Part shown: positions 1 to 7,924 of the stretch, piece after piece | Position numbering within the stretch: position 1 is the stretch's first letter | Layout: every line of letters starts with the position of its first letter | DNA from: Chitinophagaceae bacterium | GTDB taxonomy: Bacteria > Bacteroidota > Bacteroidia > Chitinophagales > UBA10324 | Length of the DNA: 30,797 nt | Direction: 5' to 3' | NCBI GenBank assembly: GCA_023251195.1 | Contig: JAHEZG010000007.1 | Coordinates: 1 to 30,797 of the forward strand | The notes under the pieces: generated by a model | Seen by the model: only the letters and a program-made list of their open reading frames with translations | Told to the model about the DNA's origin: nothing | Databases searched by the model: none | Program-made: the position numbers and the translations under genes

Positions 1-590
1 TTAAAATTATCCTGTCCAATCTGATTATTGTTTTTTTCCAAAACTCCCTTTTCAACCATTATTCCTTCGTTTACACGGTCGGTTCTCCACTTACAATATT
101 CATTTGCCTGAACCCAGGTTACCCCAACCACCGGATAAAAATCATACGCCGGATAACGGAAATAATACTCTACATAAGGTTCGTTATAAGCCAATTCCCT
201 TCGCCATGAAAGACTATCAGGCAATGCATTGCGGTAAACCTCAGGAAAATCTGCACCAAAAACACGATTTACCCAATACAAATATTCTCTGTAATGAACA
301 TTTGCAACTTCGGTTTCATCCATATAAAATGATGCAACAGAAACTGTGCGTGGAATGTTATCGTTACTATAAAGTACATTTTGTTCTGTCATTCCCATAG
401 TAAATCTGCCTCCTTGAATTAAAACAAGGTTAGGGCCGGTTTGTTGCCCTCTGAATTTCAAGGATACCTGAAATCCACCCCATTTGGAGTCATTGTAGTT
501 CCAACCGGTGGTAGCAGATTTGTCTTTCTTACAAGATGTAAAAAATAATGCACCTGTTACTGCAAGCATTAAAGGAATTCTTTTAAGCAT
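1..590 (-). CDS. gldJ: GldJ, T9SS/gliding lipoprotein (partial, C-terminus beyond window)
   Basis: This is the first 196 codons of a gene that runs off the left edge. The N-terminus is a lipoprotein signal: basic start, hydrophobic stretch, then FFTSC with the lipidated Cys at about residue 20, followed by KKDKS. The mature part opens with a TGWNYNDSKWGGFQ segment typical of GldJ, then a SUMF1/FGE-like fold (LIQGGRFTMG, SFYMDETEVANVHYREYL, YPVVGVTWVQANEYCKWRT). GldJ is a known outer-membrane lipoprotein needed to stabilise GldK and other T9SS/gliding parts in Flavobacterium. Family members are about 550 residues, so roughly a third is visible. Its position beside porU and porV matches the F. 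johnsoniae locus. It has its own promoter (627-656). GldK is the main alternative, but the N-terminal sequence and the neighbours favour GldJ. Confidence 0.9.
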   Translation of the reverse strand, partial: MLKRIPLMLAVTGALFFTSCKKDKSATTGWNYNDSKWGGFQVSLKFRGQQTGPNLVLIQGGRFTMGMTEQNVLYSNDNIPRTVSVASFYMDETEVANVHYREYLYWVNRVFGADFPEVYRNALPDSLSWRRELAYNEPYVEYYFRYPAYDFYPVVGVTWVQANEYCKWRTDRVNEGIMVEKGVLEKNNNQIGQDNF

Positions 591-626
591 CTGATTAAGT
601 TTGGATGGATTAAAATTGGTTAAACG

Positions 627-656
627 CAAATGTAGCTAAAGTATTGTTTCATCAAA
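627..656 (-). promoter_or_regulatory. gldJ promoter (Bacteroidota consensus)
   Basis: On the minus strand TTTG (653-656), an 18-nt spacer and TACATTTG (627-634) match the Bacteroidota sigma-A consensus TTTG-N17-23-TAnnTTTG exactly. The -7 box lies 36 nt from the gldJ ATG. The -33 box overlaps the TGA stop codon (652-654) of the upstream PorP/SprF-family gene, so gldJ can be transcribed apart from it. Confidence 0.75.
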
Positions 657-1641
657 GTATGTCAGGACATTCAGTAAATCGCTTTTGTCGCCTCTCTTTC
701 TCTCTGTTTTTTTGATCGCCGAGATTTACTGTTATTGAAATTTCATGAGTTCCCCCACTGTTTCCTCGTAAGCCTGAAGTGGTAATATCGTAACTGTATG
801 CAGTTTTAAAAACACCCTTTTTTACCCCAAATATTACTGATAACCCATCGGGGTTTTTTACAGTATATCTGTAATTAAGCCCGAAAATAAGAACTCCAGC
901 CCCGGTCATTACACCGGCATTTATTTGTCTGAACTTTCCTTGTTGAACTAAAAGAAAATTTGGTGCAAAGAATGACTTTGACCTTTTATTCTTTTTAAAC
1001 TCATAACCGAAGTGCAGAGCATATCTGACCGGCAATGTTGATTTTGCATTCGAAAAGAAAGAAATATTTGGTTGCGAAATGTGCTTAATACCAACGCCGA
1101 AAAAAAGTTTTTTACTAAAAATTAAAAATCCTGCACTAAAATCAACAAAGCTTTTTGTTTGATAGAATGGAGCATCTTCACCAGTAGGTTGAGTAATTGA
1201 AACAGAATTCGGATCAATCATATCAGTAAAAATGAATTTAGAATAATCAATTTTTAGTTGAGAATAAGATGAACTGAAACCTGCTTTCAATGCATAATTT
1301 TTATTCATCTTGAATTGGTAGGAATAAAATCCAGTGAATTGCAAATTTGAATAAAGACCGTTTCCTTGTTGGTCAGAAAAAGCTGACAACCCAATTCCAC
1401 CATTTAATTTTTCAATATCCTGATCATAAGAAACTGAATAAGTTGTATAAGCATTGTTTAAGGATGGCCACTCATTACGGAAATTGGCAATAAATCTTGG
1501 TCCGATTCCCACGCCGGCAAAAGCGGGATTAAGATACAGAGGGTTATTCAGAAACTGACTGAACTCTGCATCCTGTGCATTTGTTGTTTCACAAAATGTA
1601 AGAATGATTGACAAGATTAAGAGGTGTTTAATGTGGCGCAA
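652..1641 (-). CDS. PorP/SprF family T9SS outer-membrane protein
   Basis: A 329-residue protein with a signal peptide (hydrophobic LLILSIILTF, cleavage near TTNAQ) followed by QDAEFSQFLNNPLYLNPAFAG, the hallmark N-terminus of the PorP/SprF family. The rest alternates aromatic and polar residues like an outer-membrane beta-barrel. Family members are associated with T9SS; SprF is needed to secrete and display SprB, and PorP belongs to the P. gingivalis machinery. It lies between gldJ and porU rather than beside a giant adhesin, which suggests a core or general role (inference). The start is uncertain. The first usable in-frame codon for a compact signal peptide is TTG at 1639-1641; another TTG at about 1669-1671 would add ten residues; no suitable ATG exists. 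It is divergent from porU. Confidence 0.88.
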   Translation of the reverse strand: MRHIKHLLILSIILTFCETTNAQDAEFSQFLNNPLYLNPAFAGVGIGPRFIANFRNEWPSLNNAYTTYSVSYDQDIEKLNGGIGLSAFSDQQGNGLYSNLQFTGFYSYQFKMNKNYALKAGFSSSYSQLKIDYSKFIFTDMIDPNSVSITQPTGEDAPFYQTKSFVDFSAGFLIFSKKLFFGVGIKHISQPNISFFSNAKSTLPVRYALHFGYEFKKNKRSKSFFAPNFLLVQQGKFRQINAGVMTGAGVLIFGLNYRYTVKNPDGLSVIFGVKKGVFKTAYSYDITTSGLRGNSGGTHEISITVNLGDQKNREKERRQKRFTECPDIL

Positions 1642-1745
1642 CCGAATTAAAAATTTATTTTATGAATCAACGCAATATGACTTGTTTTATTCCGTTGTGC
1701 AACAAAAATCTTCTTTTCGGAAGTCCGTTTATACATTTAAACCTG

Positions 1746-1753
1746 CAATTTTG
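1746..1753 (+). promoter_or_regulatory. Possible porU -7 box (near-leaderless)
   Basis: CAATTTTG matches TAnnTTTG at 7 of the 8 positions and ends 4 nt before the porU ATG at 1758. A start site the usual few bases downstream would give a leaderless or nearly leaderless mRNA. No clear -33 TTTG is seen at the right spacing, so this is tentative. Confidence 0.25.
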
Positions 1754-1757
1754 TTTC

Positions 1758-4700
1758 ATGAATAAAGGTATTTTTTTTCTAATCTCAGTTTTTTTGATCC
1801 AGGCTTCATTTGGATCATCAGCCCAAACTATCACCTCTCCAGTTATTTCTTTGAATTGGGTTGATACTGCAAAGCAAGTGGAATTACCCGATTTGAAAAA
1901 GCACGATACTTATTATTTCAGTGGTGCACAATATGATTTAACACGAACAGGAGTTATCCCACTTTATACAACAACTATTAAACTACCGCTTCATTCAGCG
2001 CCTGATATTAAAATTGTAAATGCTGTTTATGAAAATACTTTCGAAAATAAATTTATAGATTTCCCTGAAAATATTAAATCATCATACCATTCTGAAGGGT
2101 ATGAAAAAGGTAACCCAGTTGCAGATATTTATATTCCTGCATTGAGAAAAAATAATTTGAATGGAAAAATTGAGCGTTTAAAATCCTTTCAACTGGAATA
2201 TTCTTTTATTACTGATAACAATGAAAAAGATTTAGGCAATGGAACAAAATCATTTGCGTCAAATTCTGTATTGGCAACAGGAAGCTGGTATAAAATAGGC
2301 GTGAATAAAGAAGGCATTTATAAGATCGATAAATCCTTTTTGATTGCATTAGGAATAAATATTAACCAGCTTAATCCTAAACAACTGAAAATATTTTTTT
2401 CAGGTGCAGGAATGATCCCAGAAAGTAACAGCGCACTGAGAACTGATGACTTAAAAGAAATTGCCTTAACAGTTGTGGGTGAAAGTGATGGAAAATTTGA
2501 TGATGCTGATTACATTTTGTTTTACGGTCAAAATCCTAACCGATGGTATCTTGATACAGCAACCAATAAGTTTTACCATGTGCAACATTTATATTCTGAT
2601 TTCACTTATTATTATTTAACAATTGCTACCAGTAATGGAAAAAGAATTTCATCTGTTGCAAGTGAATCATTAACTCCAACTCAAACATTTAATTATTTTG
2701 ATGATTATGCCTATCATGAAGCTGATACAGCTAACTTATTATTAAGCGGCAGAGATTGGTACGGCGAATCATTTAAGTACATACTCTCACAGGATTTTAA
2801 TTTCAGTTTCCCGAATCATTTGATTGAAACTGCCGCACAATTAAAAGCAGCGGTTGCATCGCATACCATATTTGGACAAGGAGCCAGAAATTTCAATATC
2901 ACTTTTAATGGAAGTTCACTTGGAAATATTGTTGTGCCGGAAACTTGCGGCGATTACACTTGTCCGGTAGCTACCGCAGTATCTCAATCCTTTTCTTTCC
3001 TTCCAAATTCAGATCAATTAGATGTAAACCTGACTTATAGCAGTAATGCTGATGATGCAAATGGATGGCTAAATTATTTGGAACTGAATGTTAAACGCTC
3101 ATTAATAATGAGTGGTGATCAAATGCCTTTCAGAATAATTGCATCAGCAGCTGCCGGAAATATTTCAGCGTTTGATATCACTTCTTCTTCCAGCATTACA
3201 GTTTGGGATGTTACCAATCCTTGGGTTGTAAAATCAATTTCGCTCCTTGATAATGGAAGTATAAAATCATTTATTGCAAAGACTGATAATTTGAACGAAT
3301 ATATTGCTTTCAATGAAGCTTCTTTTTTGACTCCATCGATTAATGGAAAAATTAAAAATCAAAATCTGCATGCAACCGCAACTTCTGATTACATAATTGT
3401 GGTCCCTTCCGATTTAAAATCAAGTGCTGATGAACTCGCAGAATTTCACCGATCAAACAACAATTTTAAAGTTCGCGTGGTTTTAACTGATCAGATTTAT
3501 AATGAATTTGGCGGGGGCATAGGTGATCCATCGGCCATTCGCGATTTTATGAAAATGCTATATGACCGGGCAAATGGCGATACTTCTTTAATGCCGAAAT
3601 ACTTATTGCTATTTGGTGACGGCTCATTTGATTATAAAAATCGAATTGAAAACAATACTAACCTTGTTCCAACTTTTGAAAGTTATGAATCGTTGAGCCC
3701 AATAAGCTCATTTAATACCGATGACTTTTTTGGTTTTTTAGATAATAACGAAGGAGCTAACATGCTCGCATCTAATTTAAAAATGGATGTTGCCATTGGG
3801 CGAATTCCAGCAAAAAATGAAACGGAAGCTGCTGATGTAGTTAACAAAATAAAATTTTATAAATCAGCCGCCTCGCTTGGATCGTGGCAAAATGTTTTAA
3901 CTTTTTGTGCCGATGATGAAGATGGTAATACGCACATTAATGATGCAGATGCAATTGCTAATTATGTTTCTACCAACAATCCTCAATTCAATATTGATAA
4001 AATTTATTTAGATGCATTTCAGCAAATATCTACTCCGGGTGGTGCAAGATATCCGGATGTAAATACAGCAATCAGCAATCGGATTTATGCCGGCACTTTA
4101 ATATTTAATTACATGGGACACGGTGGTTATACTGGTTTGGCCCACGAACGGATTTTAAGCAATGTTGATTTTGATGGATGGACAAACATGTGCAAACTTC
4201 CATTGTTTATTACAGCCACATGCGACTTCAGTAATTTTGACGATGCAGAAATTGTATCAGCCGGCGAACGGTTATTATTAAACCCGAATGGCGGGGCAAT
4301 CGGTTTAGTTACTACCGTTCGACTAGTTTATTCATATGCTAATTATGATTTGAATCTGAATTTTATGAAACAGATTTTTAAAGTAAATGACCAAGGTCCA
4401 ATTTCGGTTGGTGAAGCATTAAGAAGAGGAAAAAATAATGTGACCTCTGATGCTACAAATAACCGGAAATTTACTTTTCTCGGCGATCCTGCGATTTCAT
4501 TAATCAATTCTTCCAATCAGGTTTTAACATCAACCATAAAATCACATCCGATAACAAGCATTCCCGATACACTAAAAGCGTTGGAAAAAATTACAATTAC
4601 CGGATATGTTGCTGATAAAAACGGAACGAAAATTTCAACTTATAATGGAATTGTTTATCCGACGGTATTTGATAAAGCTGTAACTTATCAAACATTGCAC

Positions 4701-5636
4701 AATGATCCACAAAGCCCTGTCAAACAATTTCAATTGCAGAAAAATGCAATTTTTAATGGTAAAGCCAGTGTAAAAAATGGAGAATTCACATTCACTTTTA
4801 TTGTGCCAAAAGATATTTCTTACCAATATGGTTTTGGCAAATTAAGTTACTACGCACAAGATGGAACCACGAGCGCTAGCGGATATAAAAAAGATATAGT
4901 AGTTGGTGGTTCGGCTGATAGCTTTGATTTCGATAACAACGGACCGCATATTGATATATTCATGAACGACGAAAAATTTGTTTTTGGTGGAATGACTGAC
5001 GAGAATCCAACCTTATATGTTAAGCTGAAAGATGAAAGTGGAATTAATACAGTAGGAAATGGAATTGGACATGATGTAACAGGAATGAAGGATGATGATT
5101 CAAAAAATATTTTTTTATTGAATGAGTTTTACGAAGCCAACCTTGATGATTACCAATCGGGAACAATACATTATCCGTTAAAAAACATAAGTGAAGGCCG
5201 GCACAGTATAAATGTTAAAGCCTGGGATGTTTATAATAATTCAAATGAATCCTATACCGAATTCATTGTGGCCTCTTCAGCATCTGCGGCGCTATCGCAT
5301 GTTTTAAATTATCCGAATCCATTTACATCGCAAACTGAATTTATGTTTGAGCACAATTTATCAACAGGGGTTCTTTATATTAAAATCGAAATTTATTCAG
5401 TAAGTGGTAAATTGGTAAAAACCATTGAACAAACAATTGTGCAAGGTAGTAGTGAAAGTAATCTTTGTATGGGAGAAACTAATTCAGGATCCTATCGTGT
5501 AAATGGAATTATGTGGGATGGAACTGATGATTTTGGCGACCCAATCGGAAAAGGTGTTTATGTTTACCGCGTGAGCATTAAAAACGATTCAGGATTAAGT
5601 ACAGATACCTTTGAAAAATTAGTGCTTTTAAAATAA
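1758..5636 (+). CDS. porU: PorU, T9SS C-terminal signal peptidase (C25 family)
   Basis: A 1292-residue protein, counted from ATG 1758. That start gives a clean signal peptide (MNKGIFFLISVFLIQASF..SSAQ); the reading frame stays open to 1662, but the extra residues do not look like a signal. PorU is the outer-membrane sortase that removes the CTD of T9SS cargo and attaches it to a lipopolysaccharide. The gingipain-like C25 domain is in the middle: YLLLFGDGSFDYKNR, GRIPAKNETEA, then the catalytic His in NYMGHGGYTG (His788) and the catalytic Cys in ITATCDFSNFDD (Cys822). The C-terminus (NYPNPF to EKLVLLK) is itself a FlgD-like/CTD-type Ig domain, as in known PorU proteins, where it is retained. 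porV follows after 25 nt, matching the PorU-PorV attachment complex. Confidence 0.96.
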   Translation: MNKGIFFLISVFLIQASFGSSAQTITSPVISLNWVDTAKQVELPDLKKHDTYYFSGAQYDLTRTGVIPLYTTTIKLPLHSAPDIKIVNAVYENTFENKFIDFPENIKSSYHSEGYEKGNPVADIYIPALRKNNLNGKIERLKSFQLEYSFITDNNEKDLGNGTKSFASNSVLATGSWYKIGVNKEGIYKIDKSFLIALGININQLNPKQLKIFFSGAGMIPESNSALRTDDLKEIALTVVGESDGKFDDADYILFYGQNPNRWYLDTATNKFYHVQHLYSDFTYYYLTIATSNGKRISSVASESLTPTQTFNYFDDYAYHEADTANLLLSGRDWYGESFKYILSQDFNFSFPNHLIETAAQLKAAVASHTIFGQGARNFNITFNGSSLGNIVVPETCGDYTCPVATAVSQSFSFLPNSDQLDVNLTYSSNADDANGWLNYLELNVKRSLIMSGDQMPFRIIASAAAGNISAFDITSSSSITVWDVTNPWVVKSISLLDNGSIKSFIAKTDNLNEYIAFNEASFLTPSINGKIKNQNLHATATSDYIIVVPSDLKSSADELAEFHRSNNNFKVRVVLTDQIYNEFGGGIGDPSAIRDFMKMLYDRANGDTSLMPKYLLLFGDGSFDYKNRIENNTNLVPTFESYESLSPISSFNTDDFFGFLDNNEGANMLASNLKMDVAIGRIPAKNETEAADVVNKIKFYKSAASLGSWQNVLTFCADDEDGNTHINDADAIANYVSTNNPQFNIDKIYLDAFQQISTPGGARYPDVNTAISNRIYAGTLIFNYMGHGGYTGLAHERILSNVDFDGWTNMCKLPLFITATCDFSNFDDAEIVSAGERLLLNPNGGAIGLVTTVRLVYSYANYDLNLNFMKQIFKVNDQGPISVGEALRRGKNNVTSDATNNRKFTFLGDPAISLINSSNQVLTSTIKSHPITSIPDTLKALEKITITGYVADKNGTKISTYNGIVYPTVFDKAVTYQTLHNDPQSPVKQFQLQKNAIFNGKASVKNGEFTFTFIVPKDISYQYGFGKLSYYAQDGTTSASGYKKDIVVGGSADSFDFDNNGPHIDIFMNDEKFVFGGMTDENPTLYVKLKDESGINTVGNGIGHDVTGMKDDDSKNIFLLNEFYEANLDDYQSGTIHYPLKNISEGRHSINVKAWDVYNNSNESYTEFIVASSASAALSHVLNYPNPFTSQTEFMFEHNLSTGVLYIKIEIYSVSGKLVKTIEQTIVQGSSESNLCMGETNSGSYRVNGIMWDGTDDFGDPIGKGVYVYRVSIKNDSGLSTDTFEKLVLLK

Positions 5637-5661
5637 CTTTGAACCTTAAGAAAACACCAAG

Positions 5662-6840
5662 ATGAATTTTACCTCGTTAAAAAATTTGTTATGCGTAACA
5701 TTATGTATGGCAAATTGCATTCCCGTTCTTGCTCAGATTTCCACCAATGAACTGGATGGAAGAATCAATACAATAAACACCGCCGTACCGTTTCTGCGAA
5801 TTGATCCCGATGCCCGGTCAGGTGCAATGGGCGATGTTGGTATTGCCATTTCAGGTGATGCAAATTCCATTTACTGGAACACTGCAAAAATTCCGTTTAC
5901 TGAAAAGAACACAGCCCTCTCTGTAACCTATACTCCTTGGTTAAAAGAATTGGTAAGCGATATTTTTCTTGCTGATATTTCTGCTTATAAAAAATTAGAT
6001 CAGAATCAGGGCATTACTGCTTCATTACGATATTTCTCTTTAGGAAGCATCACTTTTACAAATATTCAAGGGCAGGTAATTGGAAATTTTAATCCGCGTG
6101 AGTTTACTTTCTCCGGAGGTTATGCAAGAAAAATTGCTGAAAATTTTTCTACCGGAGTTAATTTATCTTACATCTATTCCAATTTGGCAGCAGGACAAAG
6201 TGTGAGTGGTGTTCCAATTAAGGCCGGCACAGCAGCAGCAGCAGATATTTCATTTTTCTATCACAAAGACGCAAAGTTTGGAAAGACAAAAGGCAACTAC
6301 AATATTGGACTCACTGTTTCAAACATCGGATCAAAAATTACTTACACCCAATCAGCTGAAAATAAAGATTTCATTCCTACAAATATGGGATTAGGTGCTG
6401 GTATAAATTTCAAGTTTGATGATTATAATTCTCTGATGTTTGCAGGTGAAGTAAATAAATTACTTGTTCCTACACCTGATAGTGCCGGACTTTTCAGAAC
6501 CAAAGGAGTTCCTGCCGGAATTTTAGGATCTTTTTCTGATGCACCGGGCGGAGGTAAAGAAGAATTTCATGAACTGATGTTTTCTGCCGGAACTGAATAC
6601 TGGTATAAAAATCAGTTTGCAGTTCGTGCAGGATATTTTAACGAGCACTCAACAAAAGGAAACAGAAAATATTTAACAGCAGGAGTTGGAATCAAGTACA
6701 ATGTTTTCGGTTTAAATTTTTCGTACCTCATTCCAACCAGCAGTCAAAAAAATCCATTGGATAATACGCTTCGTTTTAGTTTGTTATTTGAATTTGATAA
6801 AACAAAAACCACGAAGACCGCACCAACCACTACTGAGTAA
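5662..6840 (+). CDS. porV: PorV (LptO), T9SS outer-membrane shuttle protein
   Basis: A 392-residue protein with a signal peptide ending ..CIPVLAQ and the family hallmark just after it (NTAVPFLRIDPDARSGAMGD, then SGDANSIYWNTAKI). The remainder is a FadL-like outer-membrane beta-barrel with alternating aromatic residues. PorV binds the CTD of substrates at the translocon, carries them to the PorU sortase and is required for nearly all type A cargo. It follows porU by 25 nt and ends exactly one base before the ispF ATG, so porU-porV-ispF probably form one transcript. The sequence match and the PorU neighbour make this call secure. Confidence 0.95.
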   Translation: MNFTSLKNLLCVTLCMANCIPVLAQISTNELDGRINTINTAVPFLRIDPDARSGAMGDVGIAISGDANSIYWNTAKIPFTEKNTALSVTYTPWLKELVSDIFLADISAYKKLDQNQGITASLRYFSLGSITFTNIQGQVIGNFNPREFTFSGGYARKIAENFSTGVNLSYIYSNLAAGQSVSGVPIKAGTAAAADISFFYHKDAKFGKTKGNYNIGLTVSNIGSKITYTQSAENKDFIPTNMGLGAGINFKFDDYNSLMFAGEVNKLLVPTPDSAGLFRTKGVPAGILGSFSDAPGGGKEEFHELMFSAGTEYWYKNQFAVRAGYFNEHSTKGNRKYLTAGVGIKYNVFGLNFSYLIPTSSQKNPLDNTLRFSLLFEFDKTKTTKTAPTTTE

Positions 6841-7320
6841 ATGAATATAAGAGTAGGTTATGGTTTTGATGTTCATCAATTAAAAGAAGGACGCCCCTGC
6901 ATACTCGGGGGCGTTTTAATTTCAAGCAATATAGGTCCCGATGGTCATTCAGATGCAGATGTATTAATACACGCGATATGTGATGCGCTTTTAGGCGCCG
7001 CAAATTTGCGCGACATCGGATTTCATTTCCCGAATACAGATGAACGATTTAAAAATATCGACAGCAAAAAATTATTGGCTGAAGTGGTTGCGTTGTTACA
7101 CCAAAAAAATTATCGCATCGGAAATGTGGATGCAACTGTTGTGTTGGAAAAACCAAAACTGAATCCGCATATTCCGGCAATGCAAAAAACACTTTCTTCG
7201 ATTATGATGATTGATGAAGATGCAGTTTCAATAAAAGCAACCACCAATGAACTGCTTGGTTATGTTGGGCGCGAAGAAGGCGTGAATGCTTCTGCTGTTG
7301 TGTTGATTTACAAAGATTGA
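6841..7320 (+). CDS. ispF: 2-C-methyl-D-erythritol 2,4-cyclodiphosphate synthase
   Basis: A 159-residue protein of normal family length. It cyclises CDP-methylerythritol 2-phosphate to MEcPP in the MEP isoprenoid pathway, in the cytoplasm, as a homotrimer. The zinc ligands are visible as GFDVHQL (Asp10, His12) and His44 in VLIHAICDAL; PDGHSDAD and GFHFPNTD are further family motifs, and the C-terminal TTNELLGYVGREEG..A segment is conserved. The ATG follows the porV stop codon with no gap, so translation is probably coupled. No other MEP-pathway gene is in the window, so the pairing with porV reflects locus conservation, not a pathway operon (inference). Confidence 0.97.
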   Translation: MNIRVGYGFDVHQLKEGRPCILGGVLISSNIGPDGHSDADVLIHAICDALLGAANLRDIGFHFPNTDERFKNIDSKKLLAEVVALLHQKNYRIGNVDATVVLEKPKLNPHIPAMQKTLSSIMMIDEDAVSIKATTNELLGYVGREEGVNASAVVLIYKD

Positions 7321-7374
7321 TTTCTAAATCTTGCTGCAATTTATTTACTGACTTTTCTTTTTGGTCAACGCGAT

Positions 7375-7382
7375 TATTTTTG
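7375..7382 (+). promoter_or_regulatory. purE promoter -7 box
   Basis: TATTTTTG matches TAnnTTTG exactly and lies 20 nt before the purE ATG at 7403. The -33 element is weak: TTTT at 7353-7356, 18 nt upstream, instead of TTTG. Confidence 0.5.
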
Positions 7383-7402
7383 CCCCGATAAAAATTTATT
7401 CT

Positions 7403-7921
7403 ATGTCGAATTTGAAAGTTGGAATTGTAATGGGTTCTGATTCGGATCTTGAAGTGATGAAGGAAGCTGCAGTGATATTTGAATCATTCGGTGTTCCATA
7501 CACCATCACAGTGATGTCTGCGCACCGCACACCTGAACGGGCTGCAGAATTTGCAAGCAACGCACATAAAAACGGTTACGGAATAATTATAGCCGGTGCC
7601 GGTGCAGCAGCACATTTAGCCGGAGTGATGGCATCGCTCACTCACTTGCCTGTAATTGGTGTTCCTGTTTTAGCAAAAAGTTTAGCCGGAATGGATTCAC
7701 TTTATTCAACTGTGCAAATGCCTCCGGGAATTCCGGTAGCAACTGTTGCCATCAACGGCGCTCAGAATGCAGGTTTATTAGCCGTTCAGATTTTAGCATT
7801 GAGTGATGTAACACTTTCTGAAAAAATGATTGCCTACAAAAAGAAACTGGGTGAAACAGTAAATGCAAAGGCAGAAAAATTGGAACGAGTTGGTTACAAA
7901 AAATATTTAGAAGAAAAATAA
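7403..7921 (+). CDS. purE: N5-carboxyaminoimidazole ribonucleotide mutase (PurE class I)
   Basis: A 172-residue protein that moves the carboxyl group of N5-CAIR to give CAIR in purine synthesis. Motifs: GIVMGSDSDLEVM near the N-terminus, VMSAHRTPER (the catalytic-loop His), GAGAAAHLAGVMA, and MDSLYSTVQMPPGIPVATVA, which is typical of class I (mutase) PurE. ATG 7403 is chosen because it starts directly at MSNLKVGIVMGSDS; the frame is open to 7361, but the extra 14 residues lie under the promoter box. purK is not adjacent. The gene converges on the phospholipase D gene, with only 3 nt between the two stop codons. Confidence 0.96.
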   Translation: MSNLKVGIVMGSDSDLEVMKEAAVIFESFGVPYTITVMSAHRTPERAAEFASNAHKNGYGIIIAGAGAAAHLAGVMASLTHLPVIGVPVLAKSLAGMDSLYSTVQMPPGIPVATVAINGAQNAGLLAVQILALSDVTLSEKMIAYKKKLGETVNAKAEKLERVGYKKYLEEK

Positions 7922-7924
7922 TTT

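Noticed and set aside
104..400. 98-aa plus-strand ORF at the left edge
   Set aside because: It lies opposite gldJ, whose minus-strand frame has a clear lipoprotein signal and family motifs.
1662..1757. Extended N-terminus of PorU
   Set aside because: The extra 32 residues are not signal-like, and a proper signal peptide begins at ATG 1758.
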